Notes: generated by a model not told the origin, from the letters alone. 5,765 nt of DNA from Planctomycetota bacterium (GCA_004296785.1 SCVU01000550.1:1-5765), one strand, 5' to 3'; positions 1 through 5,765 are shown, numbered from the stretch's first letter. Numbers and translations are program-made.

Positions 1-1646
1 GCGCGCCGGCCGCGCTCGCGCTGGCGCGCTTCGGCATGGGCCGGCTCGGCGCCGGTCTGCCGCCGCTCTCCGAGTGGTGGTGCCGCGCGCCGCGCGTGCC
101 GCGCGCGCTGCACGTCGCCGTGCTCGCGCTGTTCGCGCTGTGCGGCGCGTTCACCGCCGCGCGCTTCGACCTCGGCTCGAACGCCGGTCACGCGCCCAGC
201 GCGGCCGAGCTCGCGTCGGAGACGCTGCCGGCGCGCGAGCCGACGCTGGCGGGCGTGAGCGCGAGCGCGCCGAACGTGCTGTACATCACGGTCGACACGC
301 TGCGCGCCGACGCGCTCTCGTGCCAGGGCTATGCGCGCCCGACCTCGCCGTTCGTCGACGCGCTCGCCGCAGCGGGCACGCGCTGCGCCGACGCGATCTC
401 GGCGGCCGCGTGGACGAAGCCCGCGACCGGCACGCTGCTCACCGGCCTGTACCCGTCGCGCCACGGCGCGCTGTATCACGGCAGCGAGCTGCACACGCCG
501 AAGGACGGCGCGACGCTGGCCGAGATGTTCCAGCGCGCCGGCTACACGACCGCCGGCTTCGTGACGAATCCGAACATCAAGGCGATCTTCAAGTTCGACC
601 GCGGCTTCGACCGCTGGTACGACGCGGTCGCCGAGGACACGCTGACGCTGTCGGCGCTGCGCGACGCGTGGGTCGGCCGCTTCGCGTACGAGCTGACGCG
701 CTACCAGTTCAACTGGAAGTACGCGAACGACATCGACGCGGTGAACGCGCGCGTGCTGCCGTGGCTGACCGCGAATCGCGAGCGCCGCTTCTTCCTGTAC
801 CTGCACTACATCGATCCGCACGAGCCGTACGCGCCGCCCGCCGAGTACGAGGCGCAGTTCCGCCAGGACCACGGCTTCGTCGCGTTCAACGAGCGCAAGC
901 GACTCGTCGGCCGCGATCTGTACGACGCGGAAGTGCGCTACACGGACGACGGGCTCGCGCGGCTGTTCGCGCACCTGCGGGCGCTCGGGCTCGACCAGAA
1001 CACGCTGGTCGCGCTGACCAGCGACCACGGCGAGGAGTTCTTCGAGCACGGCGCGCTCGGCCACGGTTTCAACCTGTACCAGGAGGTCGTGCACGTGCCG
1101 CTGATCCTGCGCGGGCCTGGCGTCGCGGCGGGCCGCGTGCTCGACGCGCCGATCGCGACGCGCGACCTGCCGGCGACGCTGCTCGACCTCGCGGGCACCG
1201 GCGTCAGCGCGCTCGGCGACGGCAAGTCGTTCGCGCCCGCGGTGCGCGCGGGGGCGGCGCCGACGGCAGCGCCAGCAGGTCCGCCGGCCGGTCCGCCCGC
1301 CGGCCCGTTCTATCTCGAGAGCGAGTTCGGCGAGAACGAGCACGACATCCGCTCGTTCGTGTTCAGCGGCATCCGCGACGGCTCGCTGAAGCTGATCCTG
1401 ACCGAGCGCGACGCGTATCGCCCCGTCGGCGTCGGCGGTCGCCAGGAGCTGTACGACCTCGCGACCGATCCGCACGAGCGGCGCGACCTGATGCAGGACC
1501 GCGAGTTCCGCGCGAAGATCGAAGCGCTGATGCACGCGCTGCAGGCGCACTCGCAGTTCCTGCAGGAGCACGGGTTGCGCGACCTCCCCACGCTGCTCTT
1601 GTCGCCGGAGATCCGCGCGAACATGAAGGCGTTGGGATACCTCTGA
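1..1646 (+). CDS. Sulfatase-family (alkaline phosphatase superfamily) membrane-anchored hydrolase/transferase, 5'-partial
   Basis: The gene probably cleaves or transfers a sulfate- or phosphate-type ester on an envelope molecule. Residues are numbered from the in-frame ATG at 36. A hydrophobic segment (about 26-42) precedes the catalytic domain (about 79-390), so the domain should lie outside the cytoplasmic membrane. Likely metal/catalytic residues are D87 (YITVDTLRAD), T127 at the nucleophile position (WTKPATGTLLTG), and D330-H331 with H343 (TSDHGEE...LGHG). HYIDPHEPY (257-265) and the C-terminal KALGYL are typical of the family. The usual C/S-x-P-x-R formylglycine motif is absent: Thr replaces Cys/Ser and T131 replaces Arg. 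It is therefore probably not a classical sulfatase and may work with a Thr nucleophile, like phosphoglycerol or phosphoethanolamine transferases. The frame is open to the window edge with G/C-ending codons and there is no ribosome site before the ATG at 36, so the true start is likely upstream; GTG at 96 is a weaker alternative. It overlaps the next gene by one base. Confidence 0.92.
   Translation, partial: APAALALARFGMGRLGAGLPPLSEWWCRAPRVPRALHVAVLALFALCGAFTAARFDLGSNAGHAPSAAELASETLPAREPTLAGVSASAPNVLYITVDTLRADALSCQGYARPTSPFVDALAAAGTRCADAISAAAWTKPATGTLLTGLYPSRHGALYHGSELHTPKDGATLAEMFQRAGYTTAGFVTNPNIKAIFKFDRGFDRWYDAVAEDTLTLSALRDAWVGRFAYELTRYQFNWKYANDIDAVNARVLPWLTANRERRFFLYLHYIDPHEPYAPPAEYEAQFRQDHGFVAFNERKRLVGRDLYDAEVRYTDDGLARLFAHLRALGLDQNTLVALTSDHGEEFFEHGALGHGFNLYQEVVHVPLILRGPGVAAGRVLDAPIATRDLPATLLDLAGTGVSALGDGKSFAPAVRAGAAPTAAPAGPPAGPPAGPFYLESEFGENEHDIRSFVFSGIRDGSLKLILTERDAYRPVGVGGRQELYDLATDPHERRDLMQDREFRAKIEALMHALQAHSQFLQEHGLRDLPTLLLSPEIRANMKALGYL
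1275..1307 (+). repeat. In-frame 12-bp tandem repeat (AGPP units) in the sulfatase-family gene
   Basis: Two full copies and one partial copy of a 12-bp unit encode AGPP-AGPP-AGP (residues 414-424 from the ATG at 36). They lie in a low-complexity Ala/Gly/Pro linker running from about residue 404, just before the FYLESEF strand. The linker lies outside the metal-site motifs and is probably a flexible surface loop. Copy number may vary by slippage between relatives. Confidence 0.75.
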
Positions 1647-2731
1647 TGCGACCGCTGCTGTGTTTCTCGATCGACGTCGAGGAGGACATGCCGAACTGGC
1701 GCGTCCAGTCGCCGATCCGCACGCACAACGCGGAGCGCCTGCCGGCGCTGGCCGATCTGTGCGCGTCGGAGGGCGTGCGTCCGACGTGGCTGTGCACGTA
1801 TCCGATGGTGACCGAGCCGCGGCCGCGCGCGATCATCTCCGCGCTCGCCAAGCGCAGCGACGGCGAGATCGGCACGCACCTGCACCCGTGGAACACGCCG
1901 CCGTACAACGGCGTCGCTTCGCTGGCGGGCGATGAGCGCAAGCACGCGTACTACCTGCGCGCGCTGGGGCCCGACGCGTTCCGCGCCAAGCTCGCGACGC
2001 TGCACACCGCGATCGCCGAGTGCGCCGGCTCCGCACCGACGACGTTCCGCGCCGGCCGCTTCGGCATCGACGCGGCGACGCTCGCGGTGCTGCCCGAGTT
2101 CGGCTACCGCGTCGACACCTCGGTCACGCCGCTCGTGCGCCACGACGAGGACGGCGGGCCGGACTTCCGCTCGGCGCCGCAGTTCCCCTACCGTCCGTCG
2201 CGGCGCGACGTGTGCGCACACGGCGATCTGCCTCTCGTCGAGCTCCCGCTGTCGATCGCGCTGACGCGCGCGCTGCCGCGGCCGCTCGCGCAGCTGTACG
2301 TGCGCCTGCCGCGGCGTATGCGCCTGCGCGGCCTGCTGTCGCGCGACTACCTGAAGCTCGTCGACTTCGCGTGGCTGTACCCCGCGCGCTTCGACCTCGG
2401 CCTGATGCAGCGCGTCGCGCGCACGCTGGCCGGCGCCGGCAATCCGCTGCTGCACGTGTTCCTGCACTCCTCCGAGCTCGTGCCCGGCAACTCGCCGTAC
2501 GTGCGCGACGGCGCGGACGTCGAGCGCTGCCTCGAACAGCTGCGCGGCTTCTTCCGCTTCGCGCGCGCGGAGTTCGGCGCCGAGCCCGCGACGCTGGCCG
2601 AAGCGGCGACGCGCGTCGAGCCGGGACTCGGCGCGCGCATCGCGACCGCGCCGAGTGCGGCCGAGCGCGAGCTCTTGAGCGGCGCCGAGAGCCTCGAGCC
2701 GCCGATCCGCTCGCGCGCGGAGAGCGCATGA
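1646..2731 (+). CDS. Polysaccharide deacetylase family protein (NodB-like fold, WalW type)
   Basis: The 361-residue protein is predicted to remove N- or O-acetyl groups from a polysaccharide or lipid-linked glycan. The N-terminus MRPLLCFSIDVEED carries the catalytic/metal Asp motif (D10, with E12, E13 and D14). EIGTHLHPWNTPP (74-86) supplies the two metal-binding His (H78, H80), TTFRAGRFGID (132-142) is the conserved Arg motif, and LLHVFLHSSELVP (268-280) is the C-terminal His motif. This set matches the WalW-like branch of NodB deacetylases, usually found in surface polysaccharide clusters. No signal peptide is visible, so it may act in the cytoplasm or on a lipid-linked precursor. The ATG shares its A with the TGA of the preceding gene (TGATG) and lacks a strong ribosome site of its own, which suggests translational coupling. 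The last 35 or so residues, rich in Ala/Glu/Arg, look like a variable tail. The glycan substrate is not known. Confidence 0.93.
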   Translation: MRPLLCFSIDVEEDMPNWRVQSPIRTHNAERLPALADLCASEGVRPTWLCTYPMVTEPRPRAIISALAKRSDGEIGTHLHPWNTPPYNGVASLAGDERKHAYYLRALGPDAFRAKLATLHTAIAECAGSAPTTFRAGRFGIDAATLAVLPEFGYRVDTSVTPLVRHDEDGGPDFRSAPQFPYRPSRRDVCAHGDLPLVELPLSIALTRALPRPLAQLYVRLPRRMRLRGLLSRDYLKLVDFAWLYPARFDLGLMQRVARTLAGAGNPLLHVFLHSSELVPGNSPYVRDGADVERCLEQLRGFFRFARAEFGAEPATLAEAATRVEPGLGARIATAPSAAERELLSGAESLEPPIRSRAESA

Positions 2732-2744
2732 CACGGCCGCGGCC

Positions 2745-2750
2745 GAGGAG
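2745..2750 (+). promoter_or_regulatory. Shine-Dalgarno site of the acyltransferase gene
   Basis: GAGGAG lies 9 bases before the ATG at 2760. It supports that start over an ATG at 2728 that overlaps the deacetylase stop, because the 2728 frame closes after 15 codons. Confidence 0.7.
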
Positions 2751-2759
2751 CGCGCAGCG

Positions 2760-3926
2760 ATGGGCGGCGGGTTGAGCCCGGCGGGCGACGGATTGACCGT
2801 CGCGCGCTGCAGCGGGCTCGCGGCGCTCGCGCGCGAGTCGGCCGGCTGGCAGCGCCTGTGCGCGGACGCAATGCCGCCGTGCAACGAGCCCGCGTGGACG
2901 CTCGCGCACGCCGCGGCGTTCCGCGGCGCCGACGATGTGTTCGCGCTCGCGGTGCGCGACGAGCGCGGCGAGCTCGTCGGCTGGCTGCCGCTGGCGCGCG
3001 AGCCGGGGCGCGCGTGGTGGGCGCTGCGCCGCGCGCGCCACGCGGCCGACGGCCACTTCGACTCCGAGATGCTCGAGCCGCTGTGCGCGCGCGGTCGCGA
3101 GCGCGAGATCGTCGCCGCGCTGCTCACTGCGCTCGCGCGCGAACGCGGGCTGCACGCGCTCGTGCTGTCGTGCGCGCCGGTCGGATCCGCGCCGACGCGC
3201 GCGCTGCTCGACGCGGTCGCCGCGCGCGGCTGGCCGCTGCGGCGCGAGCCGCGCACCTATCTCGTCGCGCCGCTCGAGCCGAGCTTCGAAGAGACGCTGG
3301 CCAAGCTGCGCTCGCGCGTGCGCTCGAAACTGCGCCAGGCACTGCGCTCGATCGACGAGCGCGGCGCGCGCGCGCGGTTCGTCGAGCGCGCGGACGAGCT
3401 CGCCCCCGCGCTCGACGCGCTGTACGAGCTGCACCAGGCGCGCTGGAACGCCGAGGGGCGGCCGGGCAGCTTCGCGGACGCGCGTCGGCGCGCGTTCTAC
3501 GCGCGCTGGACGGCCGACGCGCTCGCCGCCGGGCGGCTGCGCCTCGCACTGCTCGAGCGCGACGGGCGCGCGCTCGCCGCGCAGATCGGGATCGCGACGC
3601 CGGCGTCGAACGGCGCGGCGACTCCGGGCGCGAGCGACGCCGCGACGCCGGCGTCGAGCGGCGGCGCGCGGCCGTCGACGTACACGCAGATCCAGGAGGG
3701 CTACGACCCGCGCGAGTCGGAGTGGCGGCCGGCGACGGCGCTGCGCGCGTGGGCGGTGCGCGCGCTGTGCGAGCAGGGCGTGCGGCAGCTCGACTTCCAG
3801 GAGGGCGACGCGCCGCACAAGCGCGATTGGGGCGGCGTCGAGGTGCCGTGCGAAACGCTCGTCGTCGCGCTGCCGCGCTGGCGCGCGCGCGCGGAGTTCG
3901 CGCTGCGCGCACGGCTCGGGCGTTAA
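2760..3926 (+). CDS. GNAT-fold acyltransferase of the CelD/FemAB-like type (Acetyltransf_6-like)
   Basis: The 388-residue protein probably transfers an acyl or aminoacyl group to a sugar or envelope precursor in the cytoplasm. The double-GNAT layout of this family is visible. An N-terminal half (about 12-165) ends in TYLVAPLEPSFEETL. A basic helix LRSRVRSKLRQALR (183-196) follows, then the LYELHQARWN helix (221-230). The C-terminal half carries EGYDPRESEWRPATALRAWAVRAL (313-336) and the hallmark LDFQEGDAPHKRDWG (344-358). These match the family's usual GYDP and FDFxxGDxxYKxxW motifs, with His where Tyr is common. An Ala/Thr/Pro/Ser/Gly-rich insertion (279-302) of three 8-residue repeats interrupts the strand pair between LAAQIGI and YTQIQEGYDP, probably forming a surface hairpin. 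The gene starts 28 bp after the deacetylase stop with a good ribosome site, so it is likely co-transcribed. GC content is extreme (near 80%). Its stop overlaps that of the convergent downstream gene. Donor and acceptor cannot be deduced. Confidence 0.88.
   Translation: MGGGLSPAGDGLTVARCSGLAALARESAGWQRLCADAMPPCNEPAWTLAHAAAFRGADDVFALAVRDERGELVGWLPLAREPGRAWWALRRARHAADGHFDSEMLEPLCARGREREIVAALLTALARERGLHALVLSCAPVGSAPTRALLDAVAARGWPLRREPRTYLVAPLEPSFEETLAKLRSRVRSKLRQALRSIDERGARARFVERADELAPALDALYELHQARWNAEGRPGSFADARRRAFYARWTADALAAGRLRLALLERDGRALAAQIGIATPASNGAATPGASDAATPASSGGARPSTYTQIQEGYDPRESEWRPATALRAWAVRALCEQGVRQLDFQEGDAPHKRDWGGVEVPCETLVVALPRWRARAEFALRARLGR
3594..3665 (+). repeat. Three tandem copies of a 24-bp (8-residue) unit inside the acyltransferase gene
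   Basis: Three contiguous in-frame units (3594-3617, 3618-3641, 3642-3665) encode ATPASNGA, ATPGASDA and ATPASSGG. Units 1 and 3 agree at 21 of 24 bases, including a perfect 16-base stretch; unit 2 is more diverged (18 of 24 against unit 3). The repeat preserves the reading frame and sits in a loop of the C-terminal GNAT half. Confidence 0.85.
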
Positions 3927-4222
3927 CCGCCGTGCGCCGCGCGCTCGGCGTAGCGCGCCTCCCACTCGCGGAGCGGAAGCCACGTCTCCTCGGTGGTTTC
4001 GTCGAAGACGATCCACCCACCGCAAGCATCCGACAGCGCTCGGAGTCGCGCGGTGCTCTGCGGAGACATCCTCAGCCGCCCGTACTCGACGAGCCCGCCG
4101 TGTGCCGCGTCCCACAGCGCGTACTCGAGCCCAAGCATCCAACCTGCGCAGTAGGCGGCCTCGGAGAGCTCCGACATGCAGTCTGCAAGCTCGCGCTGCG
4201 CCGGGGTGAGCTCATCGAGCAT
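3923..4222 (-). CDS. Small Trp-rich protein of unknown function
   Basis: I do not recognise a function. From the ATG at 4222 the product is 99 residues, soluble and mostly acidic, with no signal peptide or membrane segment. An N-terminal helical region (about 6-41, LTPAQRELADCMSELSE then AAYCAGWMLGLEYALWDA) is followed by EYGRLRMSPQSTARLRALSDACGGW (46-70). A likely strand pair comes next, IVFDETTEETWLPL (71-84), then a final helix, REWEARYAERA. Five Trp (28, 37, 70, 81, 87) and regular helix spacing make it read like a real, conserved protein. I prefer the ATG at 4222 because AGGA sits 8 bases before it. An ATG at 4231 and a GTG at 4318 are in the same frame, the latter adding a low-complexity stretch. 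About 17 of 99 codons end in A or T, clearly more than in neighbouring genes, which hints at separate ancestry or weaker selection. It is convergent with the acyltransferase gene and divergent from the antiporter gene. Confidence 0.65.
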   Translation of the reverse strand: MLDELTPAQRELADCMSELSEAAYCAGWMLGLEYALWDAAHGGLVEYGRLRMSPQSTARLRALSDACGGWIVFDETTEETWLPLREWEARYAERAAHGG

Positions 4223-4230
4223 CGCGCACA

Positions 4231-4234
4231 TCCT
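4231..4234 (-). promoter_or_regulatory. Putative Shine-Dalgarno site deciding the start of the small gene
   Basis: On the minus strand AGGA precedes the ATG at 4222 with an 8-base spacer. The competing ATG at 4231 has only a GAGG (4242-4245) 10 bases away, so the shorter form is favoured slightly. Confidence 0.45.
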
Positions 4235-4271
4235 ACGGCGGCCTCGAGGATCCGAGCGCAGCGCTGCCGCG

Positions 4272-4322
4272 CTGAGTGCGGAAACGGCGGAGTCGAGGTT
4301 GGCACCGGACGTCCGCACTCAG
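4272..4322. promoter_or_regulatory. 11-bp inverted repeat in the divergent intergenic region (possible operator)
   Basis: CTGAGTGCGGA (4272-4282) and TCCGCACTCAG (4312-4322) are perfect reverse complements separated by 29 bases. The dyad lies between the small minus-strand gene and the antiporter gene, which are transcribed away from each other. A 10-bp palindrome, CGGACGTCCG (4306-4315), overlaps the right arm. There is no T-tract on either strand after the arms, so a terminator is unlikely. A regulator-binding site or a hairpin in the leader of either gene is possible. No sigma-70-like promoter could be placed with confidence. Confidence 0.4.
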
Positions 4323-4367
4323 AGTCCGCCGGATCGGCACGTCGTTCCGCGCGATTCCCCCGCCGCC

Positions 4368-4375
4368 GTCCGGAC
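4368..4375. promoter_or_regulatory. 8-bp palindrome with the same half-site, just before the antiporter start
   Basis: GTCCGGAC ends 17 bases before the proposed TTG start. It repeats the GTCCG/CGGAC half-site also present at 4306-4315 and 4324-4328. Chance is possible in such GC-rich DNA, so this is only a candidate site. Confidence 0.25.
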
Positions 4376-4392
4376 ACTACTCTGCGCGCCCG

Positions 4393-5765
4393 TTGCTCGC
4401 AGCCCTCCCCATCCTGCTCGCGCTGCTCGGCGCGCTCGCCCTCAGCGTTCCGCTCGCGCGCGCGCTGCGCCTGCCGGAGCCCGTCGTGCTCGCGGTGTTC
4501 GGCTTCGCGCTCGCCTTCGTGCCGGGCCTGCCGAATCGCCCGATCGACCCGCACCTGATCCTCGTCGCGTTCCTGCCGCCGATCCTCTACGCCGACGCGT
4601 TCGACACCTCATGGGTCGATTTCAAGCGCTGGCTGCGCCCGATCCTGATGCTCGCGGTCGGACTCGTCGCCGCCACGATCCTCGGCGTCGGACTGCTCGC
4701 GCACGCGCTCTTGCCCGAGCTGCCGCTCGCCGCGTGCTTCGTCCTCGGCGCGGTCGTCTCGCCGACCGACACCGTCGCCGTGCAGTCGGTGATCGAGAAG
4801 CTGCGCGTCCCGCGCCGCATGACCGCGATCCTCGGCGGCGAGAGCCTCGTCAACGACGCGACCGGCCTGGTCGGCGTACAGATCGGCGTCGCGGTCGTGC
4901 TGACCGGCGCGTTCGACGCGGGCGAAGTCGCGCGCCGCTTCGCGTGGGTCGCCGGCGGCGGACTCGCGATCGGCGTCGCGGTCGGCCTGCTCGCGGTGCG
5001 CCTGAATCGGATCGCGCGCGCGACCCCGGTGCTGTTCGTGCTGTCGCTCGCCGCTCCGTACCTCGCGTACTGGCTCGCCGAGCAACTGCACGTGTCCGGC
5101 GTCCTCGCGGTCGTCGTCGCGGGCTTCCTCGTCGCGTGGCGCATCCACGACGTTCCGCCGACCGCGCGCGTCGACCTGTACGCGACCTGGGATCTGCTCG
5201 CGTGGGTGCTGAACGGCCTGTGCTTCGTGTTCATCGGGCTCGAGACGCCGCGCATCCAGCGCGAGCTGCTCGCCGGCCAGTGCACGCACATCGTGTGGGC
5301 CGGACTCGCAATCGCCGGCGCGGTGATCCTGCTGCGGGCGCTGTGGACGTTCCCCGGCGCGTACCTGCCGCTGTGGCTGTCGTCGCGGCTGCGCGCGCAC
5401 GAGCGCGGCTACCCGCCGCTGCCGAACGTCGTGCTCGTGTCGTGGTGCGGTGTGCGGGGCGCGATCTCACTCGCGGCGGCGCTCGCGCTGCCGACGACGC
5501 TGCCGGACGGCACGCCGTTCCCCGGGCGCGATCAGATCCTCGCGTGCACGCTCGTCGTGATCCTCGTCACGCTGCTCGCACAGGGCGCGACGCTGGCGCC
5601 GCTCGCGCGCGCGCTCGGCATCCGCGGGGACGACGTCACGGAGACGGAGGTGCGACGGGCGCGCGAGGCGCTGCTCGAGGCCGGCATCGCGCGGCTCGAC
5701 GCGTTCTGCTCGGAGCAGAGCTGTCCGATCTCGGTCCACCACTGGCGGACGCTGATGGTCGACGA
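4393..5765 (+). CDS. Na+(K+)/H+ antiporter, CPA1 (NhaP/NHE-like) family, 3'-partial
   Basis: This is an inner-membrane cation/proton antiporter for pH and Na+ or K+ homeostasis. About 457 codons are present, and bacterial relatives of this form usually run to about 520-550, so the C-terminal cytoplasmic tail is cut off. Residues are numbered from TTG 4393. Many hydrophobic helices are visible, starting LLAALPILLALLGALALSVP (1-20). FLPPILYADAFDTSW is the typical early motif. SPTD (T125, D126) is the unwound TM4-type motif, and GESLVND (E150, N154, D155) carries the ion-binding Asn-Asp of electroneutral CPA1 exchangers. FIGLE (280-284) and WCGVRGAISLA (R355) correspond to the conserved late-helix Arg motif. 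Spacing between T125 and N154 equals that of T131 and N160 in MjNhaP1. The end (from about 410) is the soluble charged tail. No ATG lies in frame before 4648, which would lose early helices. TTG fits the family's N-terminus but has no clear ribosome site; GTG 4276 is a poorer choice. Na+ versus K+ preference cannot be read. Confidence 0.93.
   Translation, partial: MLAALPILLALLGALALSVPLARALRLPEPVVLAVFGFALAFVPGLPNRPIDPHLILVAFLPPILYADAFDTSWVDFKRWLRPILMLAVGLVAATILGVGLLAHALLPELPLAACFVLGAVVSPTDTVAVQSVIEKLRVPRRMTAILGGESLVNDATGLVGVQIGVAVVLTGAFDAGEVARRFAWVAGGGLAIGVAVGLLAVRLNRIARATPVLFVLSLAAPYLAYWLAEQLHVSGVLAVVVAGFLVAWRIHDVPPTARVDLYATWDLLAWVLNGLCFVFIGLETPRIQRELLAGQCTHIVWAGLAIAGAVILLRALWTFPGAYLPLWLSSRLRAHERGYPPLPNVVLVSWCGVRGAISLAAALALPTTLPDGTPFPGRDQILACTLVVILVTLLAQGATLAPLARALGIRGDDVTETEVRRAREALLEAGIARLDAFCSEQSCPISVHHWRTLMVD

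Noticed and set aside
74..1645. Open frame running through the sulfatase-family gene into the deacetylase frame, giving an apparent 885-residue protein
   Set aside because: The part before 1646 is Arg/Ala-rich translation without any domain and lies out of frame with a clear catalytic domain. The deacetylase motifs begin directly at the ATG at 1646. The openness is due to the lack of A/T in the DNA.
2728..2775. ATGA overlap as the start of a third coupled gene at 2728
   Set aside because: The frame closes after 15 codons (MTRPRPRSAQRWAAG). The acyltransferase frame begins at 2760 with its own GAGGAG site.
1310..3256. Long minus-strand open frame (648 residues) opposite the three-gene cassette
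   Set aside because: Its product is low-complexity Arg/Ala/Ser sequence with no recognisable domain, and the plus strand here encodes three well-supported proteins. It is an antisense shadow typical of very GC-rich genes.
2124..4142. Second long minus-strand open frame (672 residues)
   Set aside because: It is Arg/Ala-rich with no motifs and spans the opposite strand of two genes and another frame of the small gene.
4242..4249. CCTCGAGG palindrome just upstream of the small gene
   Set aside because: An isolated 8-bp palindrome is expected by chance in DNA of this composition, and it does not share the half-site of the neighbouring dyads.
4272..4322. Intrinsic terminator reading of the inverted repeat
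   Set aside because: The loop is long (29 bases), no T-run follows on either strand, and the site lies upstream, not downstream, of both adjacent genes.
4587..5742. Several minus-strand open frames opposite the antiporter gene
   Set aside because: The plus strand shows all key antiporter motifs and membrane helices. The antisense products are Arg/Asp/Ala/Thr-rich without domains.

Overview
The window is very GC-rich (about 70% overall, approaching 80-85% in places) and is almost fully coding. Codons end overwhelmingly in G or C, with heavy use of GCG, CGC, TCG and CTG/CTC. This fits a high-GC Gram-negative-type bacterium such as a myxobacterium-like or other proteobacterial lineage. That placement is inference only: there is no rRNA or other strong taxonomic marker here.

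Left part (1-3926, plus strand): three closely packed genes that look like one transcription unit. The first is a membrane-anchored alkaline-phosphatase-superfamily protein of the sulfatase family, whose 5' end lies outside the window. It overlaps by one base (TGATG) with a WalW/NodB-type polysaccharide deacetylase. After 28 bp comes a GNAT-fold acyltransferase of the CelD/FemAB-like type. Together they suggest synthesis or tailoring of a cell-surface glycan (removal of acyl groups, transfer of acyl or aminoacyl groups, and phospho/sulfo-group chemistry). The actual substrate cannot be read from the sequence. Two of the three proteins carry short in-frame tandem-repeat insertions of low complexity (AGPP units and an 8-residue ATPAS-type unit).

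Middle part (3923-4392): a small minus-strand gene of unknown function, Trp-rich and with looser codon use than its neighbours, runs tail-to-tail into the acyltransferase gene. Their two stop codons share one TTAA palindrome. Upstream of the small gene is a divergent intergenic region of about 170 bp. It holds an 11-bp inverted repeat and a cluster of GTCCG/CGGAC half-sites, a possible operator region.

Right part (about 4393-5765, plus strand): a CPA1-family Na+/H+ (or K+/H+) antiporter, clearly recognisable by its TD, ND and GVRG motifs. It probably starts at a TTG codon and is cut off by the window end. It looks unrelated to the glycan cluster and is divergent from the small gene.

I see no RNA genes, insertion sequences, CRISPR arrays, attachment sites or convincing intrinsic terminators. 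Nothing here amounts to a clearly new defence or biosynthetic system. The most unusual points are the sulfatase with a non-sulfatase active site, the repeat insertion inside the acyltransferase fold, and the small Trp-rich gene with its dyad-rich upstream region.
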